64,000 bases of DNA from JAHJQZ01 sp963667595 (GCA_963667595.2 CAXXWD010000001.1:310001-374000), one strand, 5' to 3'; shown: positions 34,071 through 44,175, counted from the first letter of the stretch. Notes: generated by a model not told the origin, from the sequence alone. Program-made: numbers and translations.

Positions 34071-34582
34071 CGGCTAGCAAGCCGAAAGCCGCTCGCGCCA
34101 ACACGGATGCCTCAAGCCGCCGGGTGCATCTTCGCCCTTTTCAAACCGACCGGCCCAAGGCCGACCAGGTAGGCGCTGCTCATGGACTGGTTGAGCTTCA
34201 TTTCTTCCTTGATTTCTTCACTGGCGTGGCCATGCGCTGTAGTGCTGTTGGCTTTGCTGTTTCGGAGGAACCTAGGCGGACTGCTCATTTCGCTCCGATC
34301 AGTCAAGCATGGCGGCACCGGCTAGCCGAACTCCTTTCGGGAATTCGAGCATGGCGTTCCATCCTGGCAGCAGGATCAGGCGCTTATGGCTCGGGATGTC
34401 CGGGATCAAGTCGTCGGCAGGATCCGGATCTCCGGAGGGCGTATTCCGCACAAAACAGTGTCCGCTTTCGGAGACCGATTGTGCCTTATCAAATGTCCGG
34501 CATGGGCGCGTTGCAGACTGTCGCCTTTTTCCGACCAGACAGCTAGCGGCCCGCAAGCGATATCTGCGGGCCGCTCCATTCG
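34071..34582. other. 512-bp stretch without a supported gene, with a hairpin after the recombinase
   Basis: Frames here have no recognisable similarity. At 34545-34575 AGCGGCCCGCA and TGCGGGCCGCT form a perfect 11-bp stem around nine bases, just past the recombinase stop at 34583. It may stabilise or end that transcript. The rest could be island debris. Confidence 0.45.
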
Positions 34583-35215
34583 CTAGATCTCAGTACCCTC
34601 TGCCAGTTCTAGTGCGTCTTCGACGTCCACGCCGAGATAGCGAACGGTGTTCTCGATCTTGGTATGGCCGAGCAGGATCTGCACCGCTCGTAAGTTTCCG
34701 GTCGCCTTGTAGATGATCGACGCCTTGGTCCGCCGAAGAGAGTACGTCCCAAATTCCTCTTGGCGGAGACCAATTGCCGACACCCACTCGTCGACCAGTC
34801 GCGCATACTGCCTGGTGCTCAGGTGATCCGAATGATCGATGCGGCTAGGAAAGGTGAAATCGTCGATTGTGCCACCACGACGCTCCAGCCATGCGAGAAA
34901 ACTCGCACGCGCGTCGGACATCAGTTCGAACTGAACTGGTCGTCCGGTCTTTTGCTGAATGACCATTGCGCGGGTTCGAATGTCCGGTCCGGCGACCAGC
35001 GTACCGATCTTGATCTTCACCAGGTCGCATCCGCGCAGTTTGCTGTCGATGGCGAGATCGAAAAGGGCGCGGTCCCGCAACCGACCTTCCCGATCCAGAA
35101 AGAACCGGATCGCCCAGATCTGTCGCGGTTTCAGTGCTCGTTTTGCTCCGACCTTTCTTCCCGCATTCCAGGCAGGCCTGCCGAGCCCGGCAGGATCAAA
35201 TTGTGAATACCCCAT
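34583..35215 (-). CDS. Small tyrosine recombinase/integrase
   Basis: The 210-aa protein is started at MGYSQFDPAGLGRPAWN; a longer frame upstream has no domain content. Catalytic elements are SKLRGCDLVKIK (first Arg), YSLRRTKASI (second Arg; the usual His before it is not seen), LLGHTKIENTVRYLG (His and nucleophile Tyr). It lacks the N-terminal arm-binding domain of phage integrases. Close relatives are widespread in alphaproteobacteria on plasmids and islands. No tRNA or att repeat was found beside it. Confidence 0.85.
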   Translation of the reverse strand: MGYSQFDPAGLGRPAWNAGRKVGAKRALKPRQIWAIRFFLDREGRLRDRALFDLAIDSKLRGCDLVKIKIGTLVAGPDIRTRAMVIQQKTGRPVQFELMSDARASFLAWLERRGGTIDDFTFPSRIDHSDHLSTRQYARLVDEWVSAIGLRQEEFGTYSLRRTKASIIYKATGNLRAVQILLGHTKIENTVRYLGVDVEDALELAEGTEI

Positions 35216-35624
35216 TGTCGTTCTCCCGCGGCCATCATGGCCGGCGAGGTGCACAATAGTTTCGGCGCCGCAGGGCTGGATTGTTGTCGACGGCCACACC
35301 ATCGAATGCTCCACCGTAGGGGATGCTCCGGGTCCGTCAGCGGACGGACGGCTTTGGGCGTTCGCTAAGGAATAAGCGGACACTCAGCCCATCGGTGACA
35401 CTCGCAGTTCCAATAAACCGATAGATCGTAGTTAGCTGTACAAACATACAGATTTTGCCGGCCTCGTTCCGAGATTATCCTCTTTCCTTTGTGTGCCGCG
35501 CCAGCGATATTCCGATTTGTAGTTTAGACTTTATCTCCGTGCGGGAGTGGATACTCCGTCTCACATCTGCGCCCTGATGGAGAACGACACGCCAAAAGTC
35601 TTGCGGTCTTTGTCCACCGCCTTT
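35216..35624. other. 409-bp stretch without a supported gene
   Basis: It lies between the recombinase start and the GH3 stop. An open frame runs through part of it but lacks recognisable content. The lower-GC part around 35400-35530 may contain the recombinase promoter or an island boundary. Confidence 0.4.
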
Positions 35625-38063
35625 TCACCCATCAGCCTCGACGTCACACACGGGGGCGTTCAACCGGATCCGGCGCAAGATACGCAGGTCCGTGCTGGAT
35701 GCACCGATAGCTACGGTGAAGCGATTGCCATCCCTGGCCCAATCGGCCTTTTCGCTGTTCCACCGGCAAAAGCTGCGAGGAGCAAGCGCACACACGACCG
35801 TGCACTGTTCGCCGGCCGCGAGCCGAGACTTGCGGAATGCGGCGAGGCGCAAAGGTTCCGAGTGTTCGGACATGAGATAGACCTGCACAACCTCGCTCCC
35901 GGATCGCTCGCCGCGGTTGATCAGATCAACGGCGACCTCAACGGACTCGCCCCGCACGGTGACCCGGGCATCGAGAAAATCGATCCGTCCATAGCCAAGT
36001 CCATGACCAAAAGGGAATTGCGGAACCTTGCCGCGTGCCAGAAAGCCGCGATAGCCGATCAGGCTCCCTTCGGCGTAAACGACCTGCCCGTGCATCCGCG
36101 GCTTTTCCGTCATTGCGCCGAGATCTTCCGTCGCGGCAGGAAAACTCTGCGGAAGGCGTCCGCCTGGTTCGGCTTTTCCCGACAGGATGTCTGCCAGGGC
36201 ATTGCCGCATTCCTGGCCGGGATACCAGAGCTGCAAAATCGCCGGCACGGCGGAAGCCCAGGGCATGACAACCGGCGATCCGGATTGCACGGCCACGACG
36301 GTTGCCGGATTTGCCGCCGCCACAGCACGGACCAACGCGTCCTGCGCACTGGGAAGACGGAGGGTGTCGCGGTCCTCGGCCTCGGTTTCCCAATCGTCGT
36401 TAAGGCCGATAACCAGAACGACACTATCGGCCGCGCGCGCTAGATCCTCCGCTTCCCGAAGCGACCCCTTGTCGGATGGCGCACGCAAACCGAAGCGAAC
36501 AGCCTTGAGCGTGGTGGTGATACCGTCGCCACAGGCATACTCGACGCTAATCCGGTAGCTTTGCCCCGCGACCAGGGCGATTTGTGCATGGCGCTCCTCA
36601 CAACCGTGACCGAAATAGGAAGAGCCGGGCCGCCAGCTTTCCCAGGCTTCGAGAACCGGTTTTCCGTCGATCGAGAGACGGCTGGTGCCGGCGCTCATCA
36701 GTCCGATATCGTGCAGTCCGCTTTCCTTGGCGACAAAGGTGCTGGTGAGCCGGGCGGAAAAGCACCGGTCATCGATGCCGGGCGCGACCGGGCCGAACCA
36801 GCGCAACTCGCTTCGCGGATGGGTTTGCGTCAGCACCGGATCACCAGAGAGATCCGCATTTTGATAAAAACGAATTTCGACCGGGGCATCGATCAGGGGC
36901 AGATAGCGGTCGCCAGGGCATCCAAGCGCATAATCCACCTGCGCCTGAGGAAAAGCGGCACGCATGCCCTGAAGCGGCGAAACGGCATAGTGGGCGTTGA
37001 TCTGCGCCGATCCGCCACCGAACATGACAGCGCGCGCCGCGTTGGGGCCGATGACCGCGATCCTTTGCAGCTTCTGCGGCGTTAGCGGCAGCATGTTCTC
37101 GTTCTTGAGAAGAACAGCGGCTTCCGCTCCCGCGCGTCGGATCAGCGCGCGGGTCTCCGGCCGATCCTCAGCGGTTTCCGCATCGAGATCATCCATCGAT
37201 GAGGCGTCGACCCGTCGCCCAAGCGCCAAAATGCGACGTGCCGAACGGCGTATGATTTCGGGTTGCACCGTCCCTTCATTCACGGCCTTCACCAGTTTTT
37301 CGCCACGGCTCCAACCCGGCCCGGGCATTTCCAGATCGAGACCGGCCAGAACGGCCTCCACCGTGGAATGGGTCGCCGTCCAGTCCGACATCACGACACC
37401 GTCGAACCCCCATTCGCGGCGAAGGACCTGATCGAGCAGCCACGTGTTCTGCGAGGTGTGGACGCCGTTCAACGCGTTGTAAGCGGTCATCACACAGGCA
37501 ACATCGGCGTCCTTCACCGCCGCTTCGAAGGGCGGAAAATAGACCTCTCGCAGGGCGTTTTCGTCGATTTCGGAACTGGTCGTACGTCTTTCGTGTTCGC
37601 TTTCATTGCCGATGAAATGCTTGACCGTTGCCGCCACGCCCTCGGATTGGACGCCGCGTATATAGGCAACCGCCATGGCTGAGGCGAGCACCGGATCTTC
37701 GGAAAAGCACTCGAAATTGCGCCCGTTGAGCGGATTGCGGTGCATGTTGACCGTCGGGGCAAGCAGAACGCGCGCGCCTTTGGAACGGGCCTCGCGCGCC
37801 AGATCCGCACCGATCGCCTGCACCAGATCAGGATCCCAGCTCGCGGCAAGTGCGATGGCGACCGGATAGGCGGCAGAGCGCACGCCCCCGTTGAAATCCT
37901 CGCCGCGCGCACCATTCGGTCCGTCGGTCAGCTTGATGGCCGGCACACCAAGTCGCTCGATGGCGGCGGTTCGCCAAAAGCTGGCGCCGGACAGCAGGCT
38001 GACCTGTTCCTCGAGCGTCATCGCGTCGAGTTGCGCATCAAGATCCGGATCGCTCATGTTCAA
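35625..38063 (-). CDS. Glycoside hydrolase family 3 beta-glucosidase with PA14 insert
   Basis: The 812-aa enzyme has the GH3 N-domain (LTDGPNGARG, KHFIGNESEHERR, nucleophile Asp in GVVMSDWTATHS near residue 225), a GH3 C-domain interrupted by a PA14 domain (about 395-540), then GLNDDWETEAEDRDTL containing the likely acid/base Glu, and a fibronectin-like C-terminus. This matches KmBglI-type beta-glucosidases. No signal peptide, so it acts on an imported glycoside. It is the last gene of the ABC operon starting at 41900, 9 bp after a permease gene. Confidence 0.92.
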   Translation of the reverse strand: MNMSDPDLDAQLDAMTLEEQVSLLSGASFWRTAAIERLGVPAIKLTDGPNGARGEDFNGGVRSAAYPVAIALAASWDPDLVQAIGADLAREARSKGARVLLAPTVNMHRNPLNGRNFECFSEDPVLASAMAVAYIRGVQSEGVAATVKHFIGNESEHERRTTSSEIDENALREVYFPPFEAAVKDADVACVMTAYNALNGVHTSQNTWLLDQVLRREWGFDGVVMSDWTATHSTVEAVLAGLDLEMPGPGWSRGEKLVKAVNEGTVQPEIIRRSARRILALGRRVDASSMDDLDAETAEDRPETRALIRRAGAEAAVLLKNENMLPLTPQKLQRIAVIGPNAARAVMFGGGSAQINAHYAVSPLQGMRAAFPQAQVDYALGCPGDRYLPLIDAPVEIRFYQNADLSGDPVLTQTHPRSELRWFGPVAPGIDDRCFSARLTSTFVAKESGLHDIGLMSAGTSRLSIDGKPVLEAWESWRPGSSYFGHGCEERHAQIALVAGQSYRISVEYACGDGITTTLKAVRFGLRAPSDKGSLREAEDLARAADSVVLVIGLNDDWETEAEDRDTLRLPSAQDALVRAVAAANPATVVAVQSGSPVVMPWASAVPAILQLWYPGQECGNALADILSGKAEPGGRLPQSFPAATEDLGAMTEKPRMHGQVVYAEGSLIGYRGFLARGKVPQFPFGHGLGYGRIDFLDARVTVRGESVEVAVDLINRGERSGSEVVQVYLMSEHSEPLRLAAFRKSRLAAGEQCTVVCALAPRSFCRWNSEKADWARDGNRFTVAIGASSTDLRILRRIRLNAPVCDVEADG

Positions 38064-38072
38064 GTCATTAAT

Positions 38073-38903
38073 TCAGGCGGCCCGCCACTTGAGTGAACGT
38101 GTCAGGCCATAGCTGACGGCCACGGTGAGAATCAGAGTGGTGGCGAGCAGAACGAAGGCTAGAGCGGCACCGAATGGCCAGTTGCCCGCGCGCACGAACT
38201 GCTCATAGACAGCCGGGGCCAGCATGGTGAAGCCCGGACCGCCGAGCAGAACCGGTGTTGCATAGGCGTTCATCGACAGGATGAAGACCAGCACGCAGCC
38301 CGCCAACACGCCGGGAGCCGCCTGCGGCAACAAGATCCGGAAAAAGACAGTGAGCGGGCGGGCGCCGAGATTGGCGGCGGCTTCTTCGGTCTGGCGCGGT
38401 ACGGTTTCCACCACCGAAGACAGGGTAAGGATCATGTAGGGCAGCACGACCGCCGTGGTGCCGACGACGACGGCAAGCGGCGTGTACATCAGCTTCACCG
38501 ATTCGACACCGAAGACCCCAAGTGCGGCATTGATCGCGCCATGGGTCCCCAGCAGCGCCATCCATCCCGCCGCGCGCACGACATTGCCCACCAGCAGCGG
38601 AAAGAGCGTGAGGATGGTGATCATCGATTTCCAGCGGCTCTGCATGCGCGCCAGCCAATAGGCCGGCGCGAGCGAGAGGACGAGGGAGAGCGTCATGCAC
38701 AAGAGCGCGACACCCACCGTGGTCATCAGGATCTTCTGATAATAAGGGTCCGAGAGCGCCGCGACATAGTTTTCCCCGCTCAGTGCCTCGGTCATCAGCT
38801 CCATCGGGCTGTAGTGGTTCAGAGACATTCTGAACAGTCCGGCCATGGGCAGGACCAGCAGACAAAAGACCAGCAGCGAAGCGGGGAAAACCAGGAACGG
38901 CAT
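38073..38903 (-). CDS. ABC importer permease, PotB/spermidine class
   Basis: The 276-aa protein has six membrane segments and the EAA loop EEAAANLGARPLTVFFRILLP. It pairs with the permease at 41088. It starts 1 bp after the binding-protein stop. Confidence 0.88.
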   Translation of the reverse strand: MPFLVFPASLLVFCLLVLPMAGLFRMSLNHYSPMELMTEALSGENYVAALSDPYYQKILMTTVGVALLCMTLSLVLSLAPAYWLARMQSRWKSMITILTLFPLLVGNVVRAAGWMALLGTHGAINAALGVFGVESVKLMYTPLAVVVGTTAVVLPYMILTLSSVVETVPRQTEEAAANLGARPLTVFFRILLPQAAPGVLAGCVLVFILSMNAYATPVLLGGPGFTMLAPAVYEQFVRAGNWPFGAALAFVLLATTLILTVAVSYGLTRSLKWRAA

Positions 38904-38904
38904 G

Positions 38905-39960
38905 TTAACCCTTGAACTCGCGGTTCCAGAAATCGAGGATCTCGGTCTGATGCTGCATCAGATAGTCATCGTCGAGTCGCAGGAGCCGAGCCTGATCCTC
39001 GGGCGGGAGACCGATGGCCTGTTCGAGTTCGGCCGGCAGGTTGGCGTCGGTGACCGTCGGCAGGTAGCCCATCAGCTCGGCAAAGCCGGTCTGTGCCTCC
39101 GGATCGAGAGCGGCATTGAGGTATGCAAGCGCACCTTCCATGTCTGGTGCGTTTTTCGGCACCGCCATCTCGAAGGCAATTGGAATGGCCCCTTCGGAGG
39201 CAACGGCGCGTTTGATGTTGAGGCCACTCTTGCGCCAGGAATAGGCGCGGGAGACGTAGTTAAGCGTGATCCAGATGTCGCCGGCATCGAAAGCGGAGGC
39301 GATCGCCTCGTTGGACGGAAGAATCTTGACCTCCTGCTCGTTGCGCAGTGCGAGCAGTTTGTCGTGGCCCGGCGTGAAATCGCTCATCGAGCCGCCGCCC
39401 ACCAAAGCGGCAACGGCCGAGGTCGCGACATGCAGCTTGTCGGAAACCCCGACATGCCCCTTGTATTCCGGCTTCCACAGATCGGCATAGGACGTCGGCG
39501 GCGTCGTCACCTTCTCCGGATTGTAGAGAATGGCGATATAGGAATAGATCTGCGGAACCGAATAGGGCTTGCGAAGCGCGGGGATGACAGCGGAAACGCG
39601 CGGAACGTTGGTTTCACTGATGTCTGCCAGCACGCCGAACTGGGCCATCGGATACATGTCGAGATCGGCCAGAACCGCGACGTCGAAGCTCGACTTGGCG
39701 CGGGCTTTTTCGGTACGCAGCTTGGTCTGCCGCGCTTCGGTAGAGGAGATGTCCTGGATCACCTGATAGCCGGCGGGCGCCATAATGGCTTCATCGACAG
39801 TGCGGCGGAGGATGTCGCCGTAATCGCCACCGAAAATGGAAGCGATAATTTGCCCCTTGTCGGCAGCAAAGGAATGGCTTGGCATGCCGACCGCCAGAGC
39901 GGATGCGGCAGCGCCCGTGGCCAAGAAGGCTCGGCGGGAAAGTCTCGATGTGTCTGACAT
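38905..39960 (-). CDS. ABC importer binding protein, PotD-like, with Tat signal
   Basis: The 351-aa protein is started at MSDTSRLSRRAFLATG (GGAGAG seven bases upstream); a longer start at 39996 is possible. The twin Arg in SRRAFLA marks Tat export. The body resembles spermidine/putrescine or iron binding proteins: QIIASIFGGDYGDILRR, ADLDMYPMAQFGVLADI, NYVSRAYSWRKSG. The neighbouring GH3 enzyme suggests a glycoside ligand, unusual for this class. Ligand unknown. Confidence 0.85.
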   Translation of the reverse strand: MSDTSRLSRRAFLATGAAASALAVGMPSHSFAADKGQIIASIFGGDYGDILRRTVDEAIMAPAGYQVIQDISSTEARQTKLRTEKARAKSSFDVAVLADLDMYPMAQFGVLADISETNVPRVSAVIPALRKPYSVPQIYSYIAILYNPEKVTTPPTSYADLWKPEYKGHVGVSDKLHVATSAVAALVGGGSMSDFTPGHDKLLALRNEQEVKILPSNEAIASAFDAGDIWITLNYVSRAYSWRKSGLNIKRAVASEGAIPIAFEMAVPKNAPDMEGALAYLNAALDPEAQTGFAELMGYLPTVTDANLPAELEQAIGLPPEDQARLLRLDDDYLMQHQTEILDFWNREFKG

Positions 39961-40002
39961 GACTGGTCTCTCCTTTTTGGTCGTCTTTTGGGGCATTGAG
40001 AA

Positions 40003-41064
40003 TTAAATGCGGCTCGACAGCAGGCGGGCGTCCTGTGGCCGCCAGTTGACCGAGACCTGTGCACCCTCGTTCACTGCCGACAGCGGCGAGTCGTCGACGG
40101 GGGTCGGGATGATGGCGAAAAGCTCGGTGCCACCCAGCTTGAGCCGGTATTCGGTCAGGGCGCCGAGATAGATGACGCCGGTAACCGTTGCAGGCACCTC
40201 GGAAGGAACAACCGGCGCGATGGTGATCTTTTCCGGACGCAGCGCCAGAACGGCTTCATCCGCCATCGTTTCCGGTGCGGCGGCGCAGGTCATTTCCGTA
40301 CCGGTTCGACTGATGAAGACGCCTGGCTGCCCCAACCGCCCTTCGATCAGGTTGCAGCGGCCGACGAAGCCGGCAACGAAAACATCGGCCGGCGCATCGT
40401 AGAGTTCGCGTGGCGTACCAATCTGGCGCTCGACTCCTCCCTCCATGACCACCAGGCGATCGGCCATGGTGAGCGCTTCTTCCTGATCGTGCGTCACAAT
40501 CACCGTGGTCAACTCCAACTGCTGCTGCAGGGTGCGGATTTCATGCTGAACCTCGCCGCGCAGCTTGGCGTCGAGATTTGAGAGCGGCTCGTCGAGCAGC
40601 AGAAGCTTTGGGTTGACAGCAAGAGCGCGTGCCAGCGCCACGCGCTGCTGCTGGCCGCCGGACAGTTGGCGCGGCATGCGGTCGACCAGTTCGCCGAGCC
40701 GGACCAAATCCAGCGCGTTGCGCACGTTCTGTTCGCGTTCGGCGCGGCCGACCTTGCGCATTTCCAGACCGAAACCGACATTGGCGGCCACACTCATATG
40801 CGGGAAGAGCGCATAGGACTGGAACACCATGCCGGTGTCGCGCCGGTAAGGTGGTAGCGCTGAAATGTCTTCTCCGTCGAGCAGAATGCGGCCACCGGCC
40901 GGTGTGATGAAACCAGCGATCATTCTGAGGGTGGTGGTCTTGCCGCACCCCGACGGGCCGAGCAGGGCAACCATCTCTCCCTGTGCGACCTCGAGATTGA
41001 GATCCCGAACGACCCGGGTTTCTCCGAAGGTCTTGGCCAGATGATCCAGTGTCAGTTTGCTCAA
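40003..41064 (-). CDS. ABC importer ATPase, PotA-like
   Basis: The 353-aa ATPase starts with TTG at 41064 (GGAG eight bases upstream). It has Walker A GPSGCGKTT (about 34-42), FQSYALFPHM, signature LSGGQQQR, Walker B LLLLDEPLSNLD, switch VTHDQEEA, and a C-terminal TOBE domain (ALRPEKI). It powers the two permeases of this operon. Confidence 0.9.
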   Translation of the reverse strand: MSKLTLDHLAKTFGETRVVRDLNLEVAQGEMVALLGPSGCGKTTTLRMIAGFITPAGGRILLDGEDISALPPYRRDTGMVFQSYALFPHMSVAANVGFGLEMRKVGRAEREQNVRNALDLVRLGELVDRMPRQLSGGQQQRVALARALAVNPKLLLLDEPLSNLDAKLRGEVQHEIRTLQQQLELTTVIVTHDQEEALTMADRLVVMEGGVERQIGTPRELYDAPADVFVAGFVGRCNLIEGRLGQPGVFISRTGTEMTCAAAPETMADEAVLALRPEKITIAPVVPSEVPATVTGVIYLGALTEYRLKLGGTELFAIIPTPVDDSPLSAVNEGAQVSVNWRPQDARLLSSRI

Positions 41065-41087
41065 TAGGAGTCTCCGGGTCGAAGGCG

Positions 41088-41900
41088 TCAGAAAACGCGC
41101 GAAAGTTTCACGTAGCGGTCGGTCAGGAGCATCAACGCGCCGATCAGAACGATCTGCAGCGTACCGACCGCGGCCAGCGTCGGATCGATGCGGAATTCGA
41201 GATAGTTGAGCATCGCCACCGGCAAGGTGATCTTGCCCGGACCGATCAACAGCAGGGAAAGCTCAAGATTCTCGAAGCTCTGGATGAATGAGAACATGCA
41301 GGCAGCGATAATGCCCGAGCGCAGCATCGGCAGCGTGATGCGCCAAGTGACGACGCTCGGCGAAGCACCGAGATTGGCGGCGGCTTCTTCCACCGACAGG
41401 TCCAGACCCTCCATGCCGGCGGACACGAGCCGCACCGTCCACGGGATCGTCAGCAGCACATGGGCGGCGACAAGGCCGGCCGTCGTGCCGATGATCGTCT
41501 GGTCGATGACGGGCTCGGCGCGGATATAGAAGATGTAAAGAGCGGTGCCCATGATGATGGCCGGAACCGCCAACGGCCCGAGCAGCAGGGTCGAAATGGC
41601 ACCTTTGCCGGGAAAGCGGCCGCGATTGAGACCGTAGGCGGCAAGCGTGCCGATCGGCACGCCGATGGCGGTGGCGATGAGGGCGAGTTCGAGACTGCTG
41701 ATCAGCCCCTGAGTGAACTCGCGCCGAGCCCAGGCATTGGCGAACCATTGCAGGGTCAGGCCGTCGGGCGGAAAGCTGACGATCTGCTGATCGAAGAAAC
41801 TGACCACAACAACAGTAACGACCGGCGCCATGACGAGCGCATAGGCCAGCACCACCAGGGCCAGTTGCAGAATCTTCGGCAGATGGCGGGGCAATGTCAT
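41088..41900 (-). CDS. ABC importer permease, PotC-like
   Basis: The 270-aa protein is started at MTLPRHLPK, since GAGGAGGGGAG lies upstream; a TTG at 41927 is an alternative. Six membrane segments and EAA loop EEAAANLGASPSVVTWRITLP are visible. It is the first gene of the operon (permease, ATPase, binding protein, permease, GH3) and faces the LacI gene. Confidence 0.88.
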   Translation of the reverse strand: MTLPRHLPKILQLALVVLAYALVMAPVVTVVVVSFFDQQIVSFPPDGLTLQWFANAWARREFTQGLISSLELALIATAIGVPIGTLAAYGLNRGRFPGKGAISTLLLGPLAVPAIIMGTALYIFYIRAEPVIDQTIIGTTAGLVAAHVLLTIPWTVRLVSAGMEGLDLSVEEAAANLGASPSVVTWRITLPMLRSGIIAACMFSFIQSFENLELSLLLIGPGKITLPVAMLNYLEFRIDPTLAAVGTLQIVLIGALMLLTDRYVKLSRVF

Positions 41901-41957
41901 GTGCGCGAGGCTCCCCTCCTCAGGCAAAAAACAGTGGCAAGTCTCATTCTTGCAACT

Positions 41958-41994
41958 ATGATGACGTCATCATGGAAAATGATGACGTCATCAT
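41958..41994. promoter_or_regulatory. Twin LacI-family operators ATGATGACGTCATCAT
   Basis: Two identical, perfect 16-bp palindromes lie at 41958-41973 and 41979-41994, centred 21 bp apart (two helical turns), in the divergent promoter region between the ABC operon and the LacI gene. The central CG is typical of LacI-family sites. Confidence 0.8.
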
Positions 41995-42016
41995 CAATAG
42001 GGAATCGAGGCGAAAT

Positions 42017-43087
42017 TTGAAAATTAGCGATCGCCTGCCGACGATGGAAGATGTGGCGAACCATGCCGGCGTTTCACCGGCGACAGTGGCGCGGGTTCTT
42101 TACGAACCCGATAAGGTGGGGCCCGACAAGCAGCGGCGGGTGCGCGAAGCGCTGAAAACGACCGGCTACCGGCCAAATGCGGTTGCGCGTGGGTTGCGCA
42201 CCCGGCGAAGTTGGACCATTGGTCTGATCGTTGTCGACGGGACGCTGAATCCCTTTTTCAGCCAGTTGAGCCAGGCCATTCGCAGCGAGGCACTCGACCG
42301 GGGCTTTCAGGTTCTGATGTTTCAGCACGGCATGAAACCGGAGCGCGAAGCGAGCGCCGTGGTTCAGCTTCTTCAGCAACGAGTGGATGCCGCCATCCTG
42401 TCCTACGGCATCAATGCCGAAGGTATGGAGCCTTTGTTGCAGGCGGGCATCCCGGTCGTTCAGATCGAGCAGGAGGTCCGTGGTGGAACCGATGCGGTGT
42501 TGATCGACCCGGCAACTGGCATAAACGCCGCGATCGACCATCTTTGCGCCTTGGGGCATCGCCGTATCGCGTTCATCGGTGGCGATCCCGAGCGCTATCA
42601 CCGTGCCCGCGTTCATGGCACGTCGATGGAGGAGGATCGCCTCGCTGCCTTCAGAGCGGCGATCGCCAGGAATGGCGCCGACGACAACCCGGAATTGGTC
42701 CGTCTCGGCTTGTATTTCTCACTGCAGGGAGACGATCCCGCCTTCCATGGCCGTCAGATGATGGACGAATTGCTGACGCTCAAGGATCGTCCGACTGCGG
42801 TTCTGGCGTCGAGCGACATTCTCGCCGCTGGTGCCCTGCAGGCGCTCAAGATTGCCGAACTCAAGGTGCCCGAAGACATCTCCGTCATCGGCTTCGACAA
42901 TTCCATCGCCAATCTGATGACCCCGCCCATGGCATCCATCGGCCGCCCGCTTAACGCCATGGGCTTTTCTGCGCTCGAACTCGCTGTCGAAGCGATCACC
43001 AATCCCGACAGGAGTGCTCGCCGTATCACCTATCAGACCGAACTCGTCTTGCGGAAATCAACAGCACAAAGTCCGCAATGCCGGTAA
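42017..43087 (+). CDS. LacI-family regulator of the ABC-GH3 operon
   Basis: The 356-aa protein is started at TTG 42017 (GAGG upstream), which leaves both operators outside the coding region; earlier in-frame starts would read through them. The helix-turn-helix is MEDVANHAGVSPATVARVL, with hinge RPNAVARGLRTRRS, then a sugar-binding periplasmic-protein-like domain (TIGLIVVDGTLNPFFSQL, GHRRIAFIGGDPERYH, SVIGFDNSIANLMTPP). It presumably represses the operon until a sugar is bound. Confidence 0.9.
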   Translation: MKISDRLPTMEDVANHAGVSPATVARVLYEPDKVGPDKQRRVREALKTTGYRPNAVARGLRTRRSWTIGLIVVDGTLNPFFSQLSQAIRSEALDRGFQVLMFQHGMKPEREASAVVQLLQQRVDAAILSYGINAEGMEPLLQAGIPVVQIEQEVRGGTDAVLIDPATGINAAIDHLCALGHRRIAFIGGDPERYHRARVHGTSMEEDRLAAFRAAIARNGADDNPELVRLGLYFSLQGDDPAFHGRQMMDELLTLKDRPTAVLASSDILAAGALQALKIAELKVPEDISVIGFDNSIANLMTPPMASIGRPLNAMGFSALELAVEAITNPDRSARRITYQTELVLRKSTAQSPQCR

Positions 43088-43279
43088 CCGCGCCAATACC
43101 TGGATGGAGCAAGAAAACTGCGGCCTTTTACCGCCTCCAACCCACCATCGGATAGACCGCTTTCGAGCCCGAATCCTGGCGACCAAATGCCAGCTTTCAG
43201 GTGACAGCGACTTCGGTATCTACGGCCGAAAATGGGGCGCGTTGCGGACCGACTGCTATTGGCCGTGTATGGACGGCTC

Positions 43280-44175
43280 TCCGTTGGCAAGGGGATTGTT
43301 GAGTGATTGCATGAGCTGGTTGGAGCGGCCATGTATCCGACCTGTATGTGCGGCTTTGTCATGCGCCGCTGGCCATAATGCCATTCGCGCGGACCTGGTC
43401 CCGATCGGAAGCACGCACTCGAAGTGTAGGGCGCAAATGGGTTTTCCTGGTCCGGCGGTATCAACCGGCTTTGTGCATCAGCTCCTTGTCGCCCTTTCCA
43501 ACCTCGTCGGCGAGCGCTCGCCGCGTCTCGTTCTACGCGACGACCGGCTCCCTGTAGCGCTCGCCGGGCCATCAGCTGCACGAGCCATGGCCGCGTTGTT
43601 CCGTGTCGCTCGGCATAGCGGATATCCTCTGGTCACTCTCGTCGTTGACCACCACAAGCAGTTGCTCGATGCCGTTCCGTCCGACCGGGGCCACGATCCT
43701 GAATTCCGACAGATGTGCCCGCAGCGCGTTCGACAGCTAGGTGTGCTGGCGGTTGAGCATCAGCCGGACCAGGTGCAGCACCATCACGCTCTGCTGTTCG
43801 GGTATCTTGACCGGCACGAAGCGCATGGACGGCCGGGTCACTGCCTCACAGATGGCCTCCGCGTCGGCCGCATCGTTCTTCTGTCGCTTCACATAAGGCT
43901 TCACCTATTGCGCCGGCAGCAGCCGCACGTCATGGCCAAGTGCGATGAGTTTTCTTGCCCAATAGTGCGAGGTACCGCAGGACTCAATCCCGACAAGGCA
44001 CGGCGGCAGCTTCTCGAAAAACCGAAGAACCCGCCCGCGCGTCAGTCTCCTGCGAACCACGACCTCGCCCGCACCATCAATCCCGTGCACCTGAAAGACC
44101 GATTTCGCGATATCCAGTCCGATCGTCGTAATCGTAGCCATCCCAGTTCTCCTCCAGCTCTGATCCCGCGACTAT
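43280..44175 (-). mobile_element. IS110-family element relic
   Basis: Remains of an IS110-type element. GGAGAGCCGTCCA-like sequence occurs near both ends (about 43272 and 44196), but exact ends are unclear; this family makes no inverted repeats of the usual sort. The transposase gene inside is broken. DNA at 44176-44500 has no gene and may be further element debris. Confidence 0.6.
43540..44141 (-). pseudogene. Broken IS110-family transposase
   Basis: The N-terminus is clear: TTIGLDIAKSVFQVHGID, with the first catalytic Asp, and CLVGIESCGTSHYWARKL. A TAG at 43905 replaces the expected Tyr in LPAQ-VKPYVKRQKNDAADA. A second stop near 43739 replaces Gln before LSNALRAHLSEF. After GRNGIEQLL the middle is deleted, and only GERYREPVVA of the C-terminus remains. 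Nonfunctional. Confidence 0.8.

Noticed and set aside
34112..34318. Minus-strand frame of 68 codons in the gap after the TetR gene.
   Set aside because: No ribosome site, no similarity and no link to neighbours.
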